Origin: Dechloromonas agitata is5
GTDB lineage: Bacteria > Pseudomonadota > Gammaproteobacteria > Burkholderiales > Rhodocyclaceae
Direction: 5' to 3'
Assembly (NCBI RefSeq): GCF_000519045.1
Contig: NZ_KI912532.1
Span: forward strand, 682,001-746,000
DNA length: 64,000 nucleotides
The position numbers were made by a program, and so were the translations under genes. Under the pieces are notes generated by a model. That model had not been told where the DNA came from and ran no database searches. It was given only the letters and a program-made list of their open reading frames with translations. Shown in pieces: positions 53,882 through 64,000 of the stretch (within the stretch, counting starts at the first letter, position 1; the number at the start of each line of letters is the position of its first letter).

Positions 53882-55501
53882 TTAGCCCCGTTCACTCCAT
53901 ACGGCCTCATCCAGGCGAGAGTGGAAGGCCAAGCGCAAGCCTCCCCAGTGTTGCCCGCAGACGACAATTGGTGCGCAAACCTCCTTCAGCAGCACAATGT
54001 TTCCATTGCCCATGTCGCGACGATAGGATTGCAGCAGGAAAGCGCGCGTATTCTGGGCCGAGGTGATACCGGTTTCGTCGTCGAAAATACGTCGATTGCG
54101 GCAGTTGGCGGTATTCCAAACCGGATCGGAACCCTGTGGCCGGGAAAAAATGGTATTGTGGGTCGGCAGATAACCAGTTCTGTCCACCGCCGCGCAGAAT
54201 ACGATGTTGCTGTCGGCAGCAATCACGGCTTCCTGAATGGCAGGCAGCACTCTGTCCGTCAGTTCAGTAAACGGCGCTATGAACTGCTGCGGATTGGTTC
54301 CTGGGATGGGCTGGTATTGTGTGTCGAACAGGGCAGCCAGCGTAATCTCGCCGCGCTTGACTGCCTCCTCGAAGACTTCCGAGACGCGCCGGGCGTTATC
54401 TCGAACGATATCGATATAGCGTACATCTGTCGGAAGAGCCGCTCCCTGACGGACCCGGAAATATACGGCCGTCTGCTGTAATTGGCGCGCCGCAACATCC
54501 ATGAACCGGGCCTCATCGCCCAACGTTTCGCCGAGCAGCGACGACTGGCTGGCAACATCGTTCAAGGTCCGCATGGCGGAGGCAATCTGTTCGAGGCCCT
54601 GCAACTGGCCAGCTGATGCCTGGGTGATCTCGTCGACCAAGGTCGAGGTCTGCTGAATGACCGGCATAGTCATATTGATCTCGGTCCCGGCCTGCTCGGC
54701 CATGCGAACCCCGTCGGTAGCAATCCGGCCGATGTCGGCGGAAGCCTCTTGGGCGCGTTCGGCGAGCTTGCGCACCTCGGCAGCCACCACGGCAAAGCCC
54801 CTGCCATGGGCACCGGCACGCGCCGCTTCGATGGCGGCATTTAAGGCCAGTAGATTCGTCCGGTAGGCCAGTTCGTCGACGACGCGGACCTTCTCGGCGA
54901 TACCGCGCATGGCCTCGACCGCCACATTGACGGCGCTGGCGCCGGCCTGGCCTTTTTCGGCCGCGCTGGCAGATAGGCGGTTGGCCTCGGCAGCGCCTTG
55001 GGCGTTGTTTTCGGCCGAACTCTGCAGGTCGGACAACTGGGCCGTCGTTTCGGTAATCACAGTTGCCTGACCATCGACGCTCTTCCCGCTTTCAATGGAA
55101 GCTTCCTTGAGTTTGCCGCTGATGTCACCGATCTCGCCAGCGACCCTCTGAACTTCGAAAATCGTCTGGCGCAGTTGGGAAACCACCAAATCGACATGGA
55201 ACATGAAACTGCGGCGATCTCCCTTCCTGAGAGGGAACGTCGTCCCGAATTCGCCACGCGACAGGTCACGCAGGTATTGATAAATCACCGGACCCGGACC
55301 ACCGAGTTCTCCTTCGATCGCACGTATGGCATAGATGGGCAATGCCATGAACATCATGAATGAGGCAGACGCGGCGTAATTTAGAAGGACAGGGGCATTA
55401 CCCTGCAGGATTGTCCACCCGGCCCCAGCGAATAGCGGCAGACTAGCGGCAGCCGCAGCCAGGCTGATGCGAGTGGCGCAAATTAATTTCCATTTGCTCA
55501 T
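53882..55501 (-). CDS. MCP with C-terminal cytoplasmic sensory domain
   Basis: 539 residues. Two N-terminal transmembrane helices (about 10-30 and 42-62) with almost no periplasmic loop precede the signalling domain, whose hairpin tip is [22 protein letters not shown]-terminal ~165-residue domain follows ([37 protein letters not shown]). This resembles the small-molecule/redox-type domain found behind the signalling module in some proteobacterial MCPs. The start at 55501 has AAAGGAG. Confidence 0.9.
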   Translation of the reverse strand: MSKWKLICATRISLAAAAASLPLFAGAGWTILQGNAPVLLNYAASASFMMFMALPIYAIRAIEGELGGPGPVIYQYLRDLSRGEFGTTFPLRKGDRRSFMFHVDLVVSQLRQTIFEVQRVAGEIGDISGKLKEASIESGKSVDGQATVITETTAQLSDLQSSAENNAQGAAEANRLSASAAEKGQAGASAVNVAVEAMRGIAEKVRVVDELAYRTNLLALNAAIEAARAGAHGRGFAVVAAEVRKLAERAQEASADIGRIATDGVRMAEQAGTEINMTMPVIQQTSTLVDEITQASAGQLQGLEQIASAMRTLNDVASQSSLLGETLGDEARFMDVAARQLQQTAVYFRVRQGAALPTDVRYIDIVRDNARRVSEVFEEAVKRGEITLAALFDTQYQPIPGTNPQQFIAPFTELTDRVLPAIQEAVIAADSNIVFCAAVDRTGYLPTHNTIFSRPQGSDPVWNTANCRNRRIFDDETGITSAQNTRAFLLQSYRRDMGNGNIVLLKEVCAPIVVCGQHWGGLRLAFHSRLDEAVWSERG

Positions 55502-55545
55502 GATTGTCTCCTTTACCGCTCTCGCAGGAGTCGGCTTTTTGGTTG

Positions 55546-56622
55546 TTACAGAAAATGTTCGATTTCGCTGGCCATCGCCCCCAGCGGCAGGATTTTTTTA
55601 GCCGCGCCCAGGCGGATGGCTTCCATCGGCATACCAAACACCACGCAGGTCGATTCGTCCTCAGCCACCGTTTCGGCACCGGCATCCCGCATCTCCTTCA
55701 ACCCGCGCGCGCCATCATCACCCATGCCGGTCATGATGATGCCAAGCGCATTCTGCCCAGCGGCCTGGGCCACAGAGCGGAATAGGACATCAACCGAAGG
55801 CCGGTGGCGATTGACCAGTGGCCCATCAATCACATCGACCACATATTGGGCGCCGTTGCGCTTGAGCATCATGTGGCGCCCACCGGGGGCGATAAGCACT
55901 AGGCCATGGATGACACGGTCTCCTGCCTTGGCCTCCCGAACTTCGACGGCGCAAATCTGGTTGAGACGCTGTGCAAACTGCGCAGTGAATTTTTCCGGCA
56001 TGTGCTGGACCACCACCATACCGGGGCAGACTGCCGGCAGCGCTGTGAGAATCGCCTGCAGGGCCTGCGTGCCGCCGGTCGAGGTGCCGATGGCCACTAC
56101 CCGGTCCGTAGTCTTGGGCATGGCAACTCTCCCCGCCTGTCGGGCTGCCAGCACAGCATCGGCCGTCAGCTTGGGTGAGGGCGGCAGCGGGACGGCATTT
56201 GCTCGGGCCAGGCGGTGCAGATTGGCACGCGCGGCCGCACGCACCGCGCGCACCAGATCGCTGGAAGCGTCGCGCAGAAAATCCCCAACCCCGCTCTTGG
56301 GTTTGGTAATGATTTCGACAGCCCCAGCGCTCAAGGCATCCAGGGTGGTTTGCGCCCCCTGCTCGGTCAGGGAAGAGCAAATGACAGTCGGCGTTGGATG
56401 TTCCTTCATGATGCGTTTTAGGAAGGAGATGCCATCCATCCTGGGCATTTCCACATCCAGCACGATGACATCCGGCCAGGCTTTCGTCATCTTTTCGAGC
56501 GCGAACAGCGGATCGCTCGCCGTGCCGATTACCTCGATATCCGGCGCCTTGCTCAAGGCCTCGCTGGTGACTTGGCGGACCACGGCGGAATCATCGACGA
56601 CAAATACCCTGATCTTGGTCAT
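55546..56622 (-). CDS. cheB: Chemotaxis methylesterase/deamidase CheB
   Basis: 358 residues. The receiver domain (D10/D11, D56 in [15 protein letters not shown] lysine) is followed by a linker and the methylesterase domain, with the catalytic serine in IGTSTGGT, histidine in VVQHMPEK and aspartate in GMGDDGARG. The ATG at 56622 has AAGGTGAG upstream; a GTG at 56631 overlapping the cheR stop is possible but badly spaced. It removes receptor methyl groups opposite to CheR. Confidence 0.95.
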   Translation of the reverse strand: MTKIRVFVVDDSAVVRQVTSEALSKAPDIEVIGTASDPLFALEKMTKAWPDVIVLDVEMPRMDGISFLKRIMKEHPTPTVICSSLTEQGAQTTLDALSAGAVEIITKPKSGVGDFLRDASSDLVRAVRAAARANLHRLARANAVPLPPSPKLTADAVLAARQAGRVAMPKTTDRVVAIGTSTGGTQALQAILTALPAVCPGMVVVQHMPEKFTAQFAQRLNQICAVEVREAKAGDRVIHGLVLIAPGGRHMMLKRNGAQYVVDVIDGPLVNRHRPSVDVLFRSVAQAAGQNALGIIMTGMGDDGARGLKEMRDAGAETVAEDESTCVVFGMPMEAIRLGAAKKILPLGAMASEIEHFL

Positions 56623-56627
56623 TGGAC

Positions 56628-57449
56628 TCACCTTTCAGGCCGCTGGTAAATCGTTGGTTGCACCAAGCGCAGGTCTTCCACTAGGCCATGCAGCGACTCC
56701 GAATGTCCGATGATCAGGTAGCCGCCTGGCCGAAGCTTGCCCAAGAGGCGTTGCACCACCTTGCGTTTGGTATCGACATCGAAATAAATCATGACGTTGC
56801 GCAGGAAGATCACATCGAAGGTGCCCACCTCGGGCAACGCCGCATTGAGGTTGACCTGCATGAAACGCGTCCGCTCGCGCAAGGCAGGGGCGATCCTGAA
56901 GGAGCCCGCAGCGGCACGGACACCTTTCAGGCACCAGTTCTTCAAATGCTGCTCCGGCAAGCCGCGTGTTTTGCTCATCGGGTATTGGCCGCTGCTCGCG
57001 GTTGCCAACACCTGGGTACTGATGTCCGAGCCGGTCACCCGCCAAGGACTGGTCAGGCCACGATGCTCAGCAAGCAACATGCACAGAGAATAGACCTCCT
57101 CGCCAGTCGAACAGGCGGCGCTCCAGATTTCCAGCGATGAAGAACCCGAATGCCTAGGCAGAATCTGGCGCTTGAGAAAATCGAAATGCGCCTCTTCGCG
57201 AAAGAAGTAGGTTTCATTGGTTGTCAGCAAATCCACCATGGTCTGCGTCTCGTCACCGTGCCGATCGGCAGAGAGCAGGTCCAGGTATTCACCGAACCCG
57301 GACATCCCGTAATGCCGTAAACGTTTGGCTAAGCGTCCGCAGACCAGCGTGCGTTTGGCGTCGGACAGGCTGATGCCGGCTAGCTGGTAGATTAGTTGGC
57401 GAAAGCGGGCAAATTCCTGGTCGCTGATGCCGACGGAGCTGATATGCAT
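56628..57449 (-). CDS. cheR: Chemotaxis methyltransferase CheR
   Basis: 273 residues. The N-terminal helical domain and SAM-binding domain show [31 protein letters not shown] and [12 protein letters not shown]. It methylates receptor glutamates. The start at 57449 ([13 protein letters not shown]) is preferred; an in-frame extension to 57599 would overlap cheW. It lies between cheW and cheB. Confidence 0.95.
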   Translation of the reverse strand: MHISSVGISDQEFARFRQLIYQLAGISLSDAKRTLVCGRLAKRLRHYGMSGFGEYLDLLSADRHGDETQTMVDLLTTNETYFFREEAHFDFLKRQILPRHSGSSSLEIWSAACSTGEEVYSLCMLLAEHRGLTSPWRVTGSDISTQVLATASSGQYPMSKTRGLPEQHLKNWCLKGVRAAAGSFRIAPALRERTRFMQVNLNAALPEVGTFDVIFLRNVMIYFDVDTKRKVVQRLLGKLRPGGYLIIGHSESLHGLVEDLRLVQPTIYQRPER

Positions 57450-57459
57450 GGCGGTTTGC

Positions 57460-58008
57460 TCAGGTAGCGTCCGCTTCGATGATCTCTGACGAGGATCCCT
57501 GTGCAATGCCGGCCAAGGCAGCCATTTCCTCGACCGACAGGACATGGCGGATATCCAGGATGACGACAAAACGTCCGCCGACCTTTCCCATGCCGGCAAT
57601 GAAATCGGTTCGAATCCTGGCGCCGAACGAAGGTGGTGGCTCGATCTCTCCCGGGGGGATATCGAGGACCTCGCTGACCGAATCGACGATGATGCCCAAG
57701 TCCTGGATCTCGTCGCCTTCGCGCACCTCCAGGATGACGATACAGGTGCGCCGCTGGGTTTCCGTGTGATCGCTGCCGAAACGCACCGACAAATCTATCA
57801 CCGGGACAACCGTGCCACGCAGATTAATGACCCCGCGAATGAACGGCGGCGTCATTGGGATTTCGGTGACACTGCCGAATTCGATGATTTCTTTGACGTT
57901 GAGAATGCCGATGGCAAACATCTCTCCGCGCGAAGTGAAGGTCAGGTACTGATTGGCATCTCCAGCGGCAAGGTCCGCATAGCGCTGGGCAAGGGCTGTG
58001 GTCGACAT
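57460..58008 (-). CDS. cheW: Chemotaxis adaptor CheW
   Basis: 182 residues. Typical CheW pattern: YLTFTSRGEMFAIGILNVKEI, then PFIRGVINLRGTVVPVIDL, and VVILDIRHVLSVEE near the end. It bridges receptors to CheA. AGGAG precedes the ATG at 58008. It is 11 bases after the 4HB MCP gene and 10 before cheR. Confidence 0.95.
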   Translation of the reverse strand: MSTTALAQRYADLAAGDANQYLTFTSRGEMFAIGILNVKEIIEFGSVTEIPMTPPFIRGVINLRGTVVPVIDLSVRFGSDHTETQRRTCIVILEVREGDEIQDLGIIVDSVSEVLDIPPGEIEPPPSFGARIRTDFIAGMGKVGGRFVVILDIRHVLSVEEMAALAGIAQGSSSEIIEADAT

Positions 58009-58019
58009 GGCGACTCCTG

Positions 58020-59684
58020 TCAGAAACGTTCGAAATCGCCATCGCCAGCCGGCGCATGGCGCAATTGCGTCAGCGGCCGTGAAGACCTGCTAGGCGCAGC
58101 CGGGGCGCGACGGGTGGCCAATGCCGTCGTCTGACTCGGTGCGACTGCTGCGCCGCCTTGGATACGGAAGAACGTCATAATTTCCTGAAGCTGCTGCGAC
58201 TGCGCATTCATTTCCTCGGCGGTGGCCGCCAGTTCTTCGGAAGCCGAGGCATTCTCCTGGGTTGCCTGGTTCAGTTGCATCATCGCCGCGTTGATCTGGT
58301 TGACGCCGGTTGCCTGCTCGCCGGAGGCAGCGGCGATTTCCTGCACTAGGTCGGAGGTCTTGCTGATCGTCGGCACCATCTCGTCGAGTACCTGGCCGGC
58401 CAGTTCGGCCACGCGGACGCTGGAAGTGGCGCGCTCGCCGATTTCCTGCGCGGCGACCTGGCTACGCTCCGCCAATTTGCGCACTTCGGCGGCGACCACG
58501 GCGAATCCCTTGCCGTGCTCGCCGGCCCTGGCCGCCTCGATGGCAGCGTTCAGCGCCAGCAGGTTGGTCTGATAGGCAATGTCGTCGATGATGCCGATCC
58601 GGCCGGCAATGTCCTTCATCGCCTCGACCGTTTCTCGCACAGCAGAGCCCCCCTCGGCCGCTTCCTTGGCCGCGGAAGAAGCCATGCCATCGGTGACGCG
58701 AGCATTTTCCGTATTTTGGTTGATCGAGGCGCTCATCTGTTCGATGCTGGCTGTCGACTCCTCGACGCTGGCTGCCTGCTCCGACGAGGATTGCGACAGG
58801 GTCTGCGCAGTAGACGCCACCTGCTGCGAAGCAGACGCCAGTGTGTCGGCGGAAATGCGCACCTGGCCGATTACCTGGGATAGCTTGCCGATCATCTTTT
58901 GTTGCGATTGCAGCAACTGCCCGACTTCGTCGTTGCCGCGATATTCGATGCGCACCGTTAGGTCGCCATTGGCCATGGCGTCGGCTACTGCCATCGCCTG
59001 CTGTAGGCTGCCGCGGATGCCGCGCACGATGACCCAGCCAACGACCAGCGCCAGTATGGCAATCACTGCCACGCCGGCAACCATGAGGGTGCGGATGGTT
59101 TCGAAGTGGGCCTTAGCATCAGCATACGCCTGCTGACTGCGACGATCATTCAATTCGGACAGGCGCTCGGCCGCCGGCTTGGCCTGCTGGTAAAGCGGCT
59201 GAGTAACCTGTATACGATGTTGCGGGTAGGAGGCAAAGTCGCCTTTTTCCGCCAGGGCGATGGCCCCCAACAGGCCCTGCTGAACGAAGGCCTTCCGTTT
59301 TTCGACATATTCTTGGGCCAACTCCTTTAACTCAGCATCGTCGCCCTGCGCGGCCGTGTACTCCTGCCAAATTTCGCCAATGCGGGTTATATTGGCCTTG
59401 ATGATGTCCACATGCTTTGCGATGCCGTGGTCATGCATCTTGGCTTCCGGCGATTGCGGATGGTGACTGCCGAGCAGCGCGACATTCAATATATTGGCTG
59501 CCATCAACTCGTTGATTTGCGCTAGACGATAGCTTTGTTGTAGGCCATCGCGGTACATGTGACCCAGTTCATCGCTCATACGCGACAGCGCATGGATGGC
59601 GAAGGCTGCGACCGTGGCAAGAACGCAGATCATGGCCACGGTACTACCAAGCAGGCGGGCACGAATTGTTAGGTGATTAAACAT
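58020..59684 (-). CDS. 4HB-type methyl-accepting chemotaxis protein with tether tail
   Basis: 554 residues. A first transmembrane helix (about 15-35), a periplasmic four-helix-bundle sensor of ~170 residues, a second helix (about 200-220), HAMP and the signalling domain with tip [20 protein letters not shown] follow in order. The tail is a basic linker ending DFERF. That tail fits the aromatic-x-x-aromatic pentapeptide that tethers CheR or CheB to receptors. The start at 59684 ([13 protein letters not shown]) lacks a strong Shine-Dalgarno. Confidence 0.93.
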   Translation of the reverse strand: MFNHLTIRARLLGSTVAMICVLATVAAFAIHALSRMSDELGHMYRDGLQQSYRLAQINELMAANILNVALLGSHHPQSPEAKMHDHGIAKHVDIIKANITRIGEIWQEYTAAQGDDAELKELAQEYVEKRKAFVQQGLLGAIALAEKGDFASYPQHRIQVTQPLYQQAKPAAERLSELNDRRSQQAYADAKAHFETIRTLMVAGVAVIAILALVVGWVIVRGIRGSLQQAMAVADAMANGDLTVRIEYRGNDEVGQLLQSQQKMIGKLSQVIGQVRISADTLASASQQVASTAQTLSQSSSEQAASVEESTASIEQMSASINQNTENARVTDGMASSAAKEAAEGGSAVRETVEAMKDIAGRIGIIDDIAYQTNLLALNAAIEAARAGEHGKGFAVVAAEVRKLAERSQVAAQEIGERATSSVRVAELAGQVLDEMVPTISKTSDLVQEIAAASGEQATGVNQINAAMMQLNQATQENASASEELAATAEEMNAQSQQLQEIMTFFRIQGGAAVAPSQTTALATRRAPAAPSRSSRPLTQLRHAPAGDGDFERF

Positions 59685-59709
59685 AAGGATTCTCGTCTCG
59701 ACAGTTGAA

Positions 59710-61932
59710 TTAGGGATTGGAGGTAGCGGCCAACCGTTCGTTTTCCAGTCGGTGGCGCGTTGAACCAGCGTTCTGGTCATGCTCAGCAAGAGTGGCCAGC
59801 TGGATCAGGCTCGGCACATCGATGATTAGGGCAACATCCCCAGAGCCCATGATGCTGGAGCCGGCCAGGCCGCGCAGATGGCGGAACAGGTTGCCCAGCG
59901 GCTTGATGACTGTGTGGTATTCGCCCTGTAGTTGATCGACGACAATGCCAGCACGCTGGCCACCCGCCTGCACCACCACCACGTTCTGGCGGAGCGGCGC
60001 CGCTCCCCCGATTTCGAACAGGTCGCGTAATGCCAGGAATGGCAGGGGCTGGCCCCGTAGATTCAGCACATTGCCCAGAGCTTCGCCTTCCTTGAGTTCC
60101 AGGCATTCGACGACGCTATCCAGAGGAATGACATAGGCGCCACCGCCCACGCTGACCAGGAAGCCGTCGATCATCGCCAGGGTGAGCGGGAGGCGCAGCA
60201 CAAAACGCGTTCCCTGGCCAGGAGAGGAGTGCACATCAATGGTGCCACGCAGTGCGAGGATGCTCTTCTTTACCACATCCATGCCGACGCCCCGCCCCGA
60301 CAGATTGCTGACCTGCTCTGCCGTCGAAAAGCCCGGCTCGAAAATTAGGTTGTAGATGTCGTTTTCGCCCAGCGTGGCATTGGTGTCGATCAGGCCGCGT
60401 TCGACGGCTTTCGCCCGGATGCGCTCGACATTCAGGCCACCGCCATCGTCGGCCACCTCAATGACCACGCAGCCGGTATCATGATAGGCATTCAAGGTGA
60501 CCCGCCCGGTCACGGGCTTGCCGCGGGCCAAGCGGGTCTCGGCCGTTTCAATGCCATGGTCGATAGCGTTGCGCACCAGATGTAGCAGGGGATCGGCCAG
60601 TTTTTCAACGACCGACTTATCCAGTTCGGTCTCCCCTCCGCGCAGTTCGAGATCGATCTGCTTGCCGGTTTCCCGGGCGGTGTCCCGTACCACGCGCTGA
60701 AAGCGCTTGAAGGTTTCGCCGACGGTCACCATGCGTAGCTGCAACGAGGCATCGCGCACTTCCTCCAGTAGGCGGCTGAGGAGGGCCATAGCTTCGGTGA
60801 GCAGTCCATCGCCGGACTGCCGGGCCAGCAGTTGCGCCGACGATCCGGCGATGACCAGTTCTCCGACCAGATCGATCAGACTGTCGAGCTTCTCAGCTGG
60901 CACGCGCACGAGTCGCGTGTCCTGGCCTGTCCGTTCCTTGGCAGCGACAATGCGGCTACCCGGTACCGTAGCACCTCCCGACGAGGATGGCCCATTTTCT
61001 ACCGTTTTGGTCAGGGTACCGGCAGCCGTTTCAAGGAGTATGTTATCCAGCAGTGAAGCAGCCGATGCGCATGGAGTCAGGGCGCCTGATTGGCCGAAAA
61101 TTTCAGTCAGTCGCGCAAGGGATTCCGGCAGGGACGCCATCAGTGCCGCATATTCGCTTAGCGGGCTGTGCGGCGGCAGGATGCACAATGCGCACTCATC
61201 CTGCACGAACTGAAAAACCTGCTCGAGGTTAGCCTGAGTCACCGGTTCTACATCCGCCTCCAGATCGATTTCATAGCCTAGGTAACAGGATTCGGGGTCC
61301 ATTTCCTCGGCGAGCGGCATGGTATCGGCGAGGGTGGCGACGTTCCGAAGCCTCCCACATTCGCTAAGGCGCTGCAGGAAGGCTGCCGGGTCCATCCCGT
61401 GGCGGAAAGTGTCGCGGCCGAAACGAACCGAGATATGCCAGCAGGGATTGCTCGATACCCCCTCTACCGTCCCAGTGTTACCGAAGGGTCGGGCATCGAC
61501 ACTTGCCTGCGCCTCACCGTCCTGCGCCGTATTTTGCCCTCCTTCCTGGTCGATCCAGGCCCGCATGCTGTCGACCAACTGGGCGCCCTCGTGCGCAAGG
61601 GCCGCTTCGAGATCGCTCTGCGGTGAGGCAATGCAGGCTAGTAGCGCGCGGATATGGTCGCAGGCAGACAGAATGACGCTGATCATGTCGCCGTTGGCTT
61701 GGAGCTTTCCTTCGCGCAGGCGGTCGAGAAGGTTTTCCAGCACATGTGTGAATTCTTCGATGGCCGTCATTTCGACCACGCCGGCACTGCCCTTGATAGT
61801 GTGCGCCGCCCGGAATATTGCATTCAGGGTTTCCTGATCATCGCCTCCCTGTTCCAGGGTCATCAGGCCGGCTTCCATTTCGTCCAGCTTTTCGCTGGCT
61901 TCGTGAAAAAATACGCCCAGGATTTCATCCAC
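59710..61932 (-). CDS. cheA: Chemotaxis histidine kinase CheA
   Basis: 740 residues from a GTG with AGGAG upstream. The HPt domain has the phospho-histidine H44 in [12 protein letters not shown] long middle region (about 110-330, partly a CheY/CheB-binding-like fold) precedes the dimerisation helix pair. The kinase domain has N-box [12 protein letters not shown]1 EVADDGGGL and G2 [11 protein letters not shown]. The C-terminal CheW-like regulatory domain ([12 protein letters not shown]) is present. It overlaps the STAS gene by 8 bases. Confidence 0.96.
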   Translation of the reverse strand: MDEILGVFFHEASEKLDEMEAGLMTLEQGGDDQETLNAIFRAAHTIKGSAGVVEMTAIEEFTHVLENLLDRLREGKLQANGDMISVILSACDHIRALLACIASPQSDLEAALAHEGAQLVDSMRAWIDQEGGQNTAQDGEAQASVDARPFGNTGTVEGVSSNPCWHISVRFGRDTFRHGMDPAAFLQRLSECGRLRNVATLADTMPLAEEMDPESCYLGYEIDLEADVEPVTQANLEQVFQFVQDECALCILPPHSPLSEYAALMASLPESLARLTEIFGQSGALTPCASAASLLDNILLETAAGTLTKTVENGPSSSGGATVPGSRIVAAKERTGQDTRLVRVPAEKLDSLIDLVGELVIAGSSAQLLARQSGDGLLTEAMALLSRLLEEVRDASLQLRMVTVGETFKRFQRVVRDTARETGKQIDLELRGGETELDKSVVEKLADPLLHLVRNAIDHGIETAETRLARGKPVTGRVTLNAYHDTGCVVIEVADDGGGLNVERIRAKAVERGLIDTNATLGENDIYNLIFEPGFSTAEQVSNLSGRGVGMDVVKKSILALRGTIDVHSSPGQGTRFVLRLPLTLAMIDGFLVSVGGGAYVIPLDSVVECLELKEGEALGNVLNLRGQPLPFLALRDLFEIGGAAPLRQNVVVVQAGGQRAGIVVDQLQGEYHTVIKPLGNLFRHLRGLAGSSIMGSGDVALIIDVPSLIQLATLAEHDQNAGSTRHRLENERLAATSNP

Positions 61933-62299
61933 GGCTTGTCTCCTCCGTTTGCAGTGCCAGGGCGGCGCTGCTTTCCCCAGTTTCTACGCATTGCCTGAGC
62001 ATTTCGTGCAGACCGAACGCTTCGAGCAGACGCCGCACCGCGTCGCTGCAGGCGATGATTCCGATCCTTGCCCCCAACCGCCCAGCCTCGCGCCATGCCA
62101 GCATCAGCAGTTGAATACCGCTGCTGTCGATCTCCGTCACGGCACCAAGGTCGAGTGCCAGCGTGCCGTTCCGGCGGATGGCGGCGAGCAGCAGCGCTTT
62201 CAATGCCTCGGCTTGATAAATCGACATTTCGGTTTCGATGCGCAGCGCATCGCCCTGCAGATCGTTGGCAACCTCGGCGAGACTGTCTGTTTGCATCAT
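61925..62299 (-). CDS. STAS-domain protein of the chemotaxis operon
   Basis: 124 residues forming one STAS domain: LALDLGAVTEIDSSGIQL holds the conserved serine region of anti-sigma antagonists. GGAG precedes the ATG. It is coupled to cheA (8-base overlap) and follows the MCP-like gene. Small STAS proteins in such clusters may bind CheA or a receptor and respond to phosphorylation; the target is unknown. Confidence 0.85.
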   Translation of the reverse strand: MMQTDSLAEVANDLQGDALRIETEMSIYQAEALKALLLAAIRRNGTLALDLGAVTEIDSSGIQLLMLAWREAGRLGARIGIIACSDAVRRLLEAFGLHEMLRQCVETGESSAALALQTEETSRG

Positions 62300-62316
62300 G
62301 GTGACTCCGCGTTAAG

Positions 62317-63594
62317 TCAGAAAAGCTCAACCGCCGGGGCGGCGGCGCCGCCGCCTGACTCCGACGAATGTGTGCCGCCAAGGACATCCTGGTGTGTCTT
62401 GCGCTGAGAGGCCATGACGTAAGCGTCGTAGAACGCTTTCAGTTGTTCTTCAAGCGGGACCAGTTCCAAGGGGCCGACATCCGGATTCTCAAGATGCCGT
62501 GCCAGTGCTTCCGCATGAGTTTCAAGAATGCCCAGTCCGGACTGCACCTGCCGAATCTGCTGGCTGGCGATATCCTGGAATTGCATCGCCGAGAGGACTT
62601 CATAGAACATGGCGTCGAGCCTCTCGGTTGCATCGCGCACAGCCCTGACTGCATCCGCTTCCCGATCGATCGCCATCTGGAATTCCAGTCCCAGTGTTTC
62701 GAGTTGCGCGCTGATTCCCCGCAGGGCATCCCCCTCTTCCCGAAGGCGCTCTTCGGATAGCTTGTTCTTAAACTCTTCGCCGACAGAGGCAGCCACACCA
62801 CTGATACCGACCTGTATCCGGGAAGCTGCCGAAGCCACCTCCCCCGACAACTTGCGCACCTCGTCTGCCACCACTGCGAAACCCCGCCCGCTTTCGCCAG
62901 CACGAGCAGCCTCAATGGCGGCGTTGAGGGCTAGGAGGTTGGTTTGCGTGGCAATCCCCTTGATGACATCTGTCAGCCCCGCCAGGGAATTTGTTTCCTC
63001 TACGATATCGCTGGCTCGCCGACGATCCTCCTCGGCAGAGTCGATGCGGTCGCGGATGTACTGATCCAGCGTTGCCAGAACTGTACGATTACGTTCGCCA
63101 CGCTGAACTGTATCGAGTGTCAATGCTTCGCTGCTTTTCGAGACATCCACCACCAGCCCCTTGAGCGCACTCAAGGTGTCATCAATCTGCTGCAGCTTTG
63201 CCGTAATACTGAGGGCGGCGTCGTTGGTTTCGACCGCTACCCGCTCCAGCAAACCATTCTTCAGTTTACCCACGGCATGTACCGAACGCAGTTCGGCAAT
63301 GACGTGCCGTAGCGCATTGCGCAATGCATCGGCACGGGCATCGCTGACCACTGCATTTTTCTGTGCAAGCACCACCAGATCACGAAAAACCAGCAAGGAG
63401 ATGCGTCGCGACGCCGCATAGCTCACCAGTACGACCAGAACGACCCCAAGGGAAGATGCAAGCAACTCCGAGAGGCCGACTTTCTCCATCCAATGGACGA
63501 ACTCGGCACCACCGATGTACACCCCGGCCCCAGCCACGAGAGCAATGAGAGCGAAGACCACTCGCTCTCGACGCAGGTAATCCAGAAATTCCAT
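62317..63594 (-). CDS. MCP-like signalling protein with CheZ-like tail
   Basis: 425 residues. Two N-terminal hydrophobic helices and a helical stretch lead to an MCP hairpin region ([20 protein letters not shown]). The C-terminal ~110 residues contain [15 protein letters not shown], where the aspartate and glutamine are four apart as in the CheZ catalytic DxxxQ, and the protein ends in AVELF. No periplasmic sensor domain is seen. It may be a transducer that also dephosphorylates CheY, or merely a related helix. It is the second gene after the small cheY at the right edge. Confidence 0.85.
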   Translation of the reverse strand: MEFLDYLRRERVVFALIALVAGAGVYIGGAEFVHWMEKVGLSELLASSLGVVLVVLVSYAASRRISLLVFRDLVVLAQKNAVVSDARADALRNALRHVIAELRSVHAVGKLKNGLLERVAVETNDAALSITAKLQQIDDTLSALKGLVVDVSKSSEALTLDTVQRGERNRTVLATLDQYIRDRIDSAEEDRRRASDIVEETNSLAGLTDVIKGIATQTNLLALNAAIEAARAGESGRGFAVVADEVRKLSGEVASAASRIQVGISGVAASVGEEFKNKLSEERLREEGDALRGISAQLETLGLEFQMAIDREADAVRAVRDATERLDAMFYEVLSAMQFQDIASQQIRQVQSGLGILETHAEALARHLENPDVGPLELVPLEEQLKAFYDAYVMASQRKTHQDVLGGTHSSESGGGAAAPAVELF

Positions 63595-63632
63595 ATATCA
63601 GCCCTGCCTGAGCAATGACCACCCTTGGCGGT

Positions 63633-63998
63633 TCAACGGATAACCGCTTTGATGGTATTGAGCAGCGAATCGGAGGTGGCCGGCTTGACCAGCCAACCCG
63701 AGGCCCCTGCCGCCTTGGCCTCGGTGCGGCGTTCTTGCTGGGACTCGGTAGTCAGGAACAGGATCGGCATAAACTTGCAAGCTGGCAGTTTTCGTACCTC
63801 ACGAATGAATTCGATGCCGTTCATGCCGGGCATGTTGAGGTCCGTAATCAGCAGGTTGGGCTTCATACCCGAATTGAACTTTGCCAACCCCTCCGCTGCA
63901 CTTGCTGCTGTTTCGACCGAGTAGCCGGCCTTGGCCAGAATGCCCGAAATCGACATCAGAACCGTGGCGGAGTCATCCACCAGAAGTATCGTAGCCAT
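63633..63998 (-). CDS. CheY-like single-domain response regulator
   Basis: 121 residues, complete in the window. Receiver signatures: LLVDDSATV (D8/D9), phospho-acceptor D53 in ITDLNMPGMNG, threonine in FLTTES and lysine K105 in WLVKPAT. It heads the visible part of the operon; genes further upstream lie outside the window. It is distinct in sequence from the CheY near cheZ and may serve CheA as a phosphate sink or a second output. Confidence 0.93.
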   Translation of the reverse strand: MATILLVDDSATVLMSISGILAKAGYSVETAASAAEGLAKFNSGMKPNLLITDLNMPGMNGIEFIREVRKLPACKFMPILFLTTESQQERRTEAKAAGASGWLVKPATSDSLLNTIKAVIR

Positions 63999-64000
63999 CG

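Noticed and set aside
1-64000. CRISPR array
   Set aside because: No set of regularly spaced direct repeats was seen; the GGCAC repeats at 44460 are irregular and palindromic.

Overview
The window looks like the chromosome of a betaproteobacterium, most likely a Rhodocyclaceae member of the Dechloromonas/Azospira type. This is inferred from high GC, betaproteobacterial protein types (MetX/MetW, CobQ/CbiB/BluB, AmpG, a large che cluster with CheZ, CheD and CheV) and dense ATGA/TGATG gene overlaps. No rRNA, tRNA, IS element or CRISPR array was recognised.

Region 1 (1-14.8 kb). The 3' part of polA faces a tightly coupled minus-strand cluster for lipopolysaccharide core and surface glycan assembly. 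It holds four GT9 heptosyltransferase-type and four GT4 glycosyltransferases, a NodB-type polysaccharide deacetylase, an O-antigen ligase-type membrane protein and the lipid A-core flippase MsbA. Nearly every junction is a 1-4 base overlap.

Region 2 (14.8-27.3 kb). This is a cobalamin nucleotide-loop assembly and salvage region: cobC, cobS, cobT, cobU, cobQ, bluB, cbiB, cobD, btuF and a second BtuF-like protein. Two cobalamin riboswitches control it: one on the minus strand before cobT, with a visible terminator/antiterminator pair, and one on the plus strand before bluB. An unknown lipoprotein and a small histidine kinase/TPR response regulator pair sit inside it.

Region 3 (27.3-38.6 kb). 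Core-like genes: a small secreted protein, a SCO1/SenC copper protein, a substrate-binding-like protein coupled to a GGDEF protein with a degenerate EAL domain, a TonB-dependent receptor next to a PilZ protein, a SAM-II riboswitch with metX-metW, an AmpG-type permease, and a yqjD/yqjE/yqjK-like envelope operon.

Region 4 (38.7-46.6 kb). An accessory segment of lower or mixed GC. It begins at a broken host exonuclease III gene (only the last ~39 codons remain) directly beside a complete, divergent exonuclease III gene. It then carries a ribbon-helix-helix regulator with a divergent promoter/operator, several small unknown genes separated by RNA hairpins, an HTH protein with a Shine-Dalgarno-sequestering leader, a P4-type SF3 helicase, a GGCAC-repeat region and three unknown minus-strand genes. 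It resembles part of an integrative element or defective phage; no integrase is visible.

Region 5 (46.6-64 kb). A minus-strand chemotaxis operon read from the right edge: cheY, an MCP-like protein with a CheZ-like tail, a STAS protein, cheA, a 4HB MCP, cheW, cheR, cheB, an MCP with a C-terminal sensor domain, cheD, a PAS MCP, a Lar-like zinc-ribbon protein, cheV, cheY, cheZ, an HD-GYP protein, a small protein and an HDOD protein. It couples CheA-CheY signalling, with adaptation (CheR/B/D/V) and dephosphorylation (CheZ), to probable c-di-GMP turnover.
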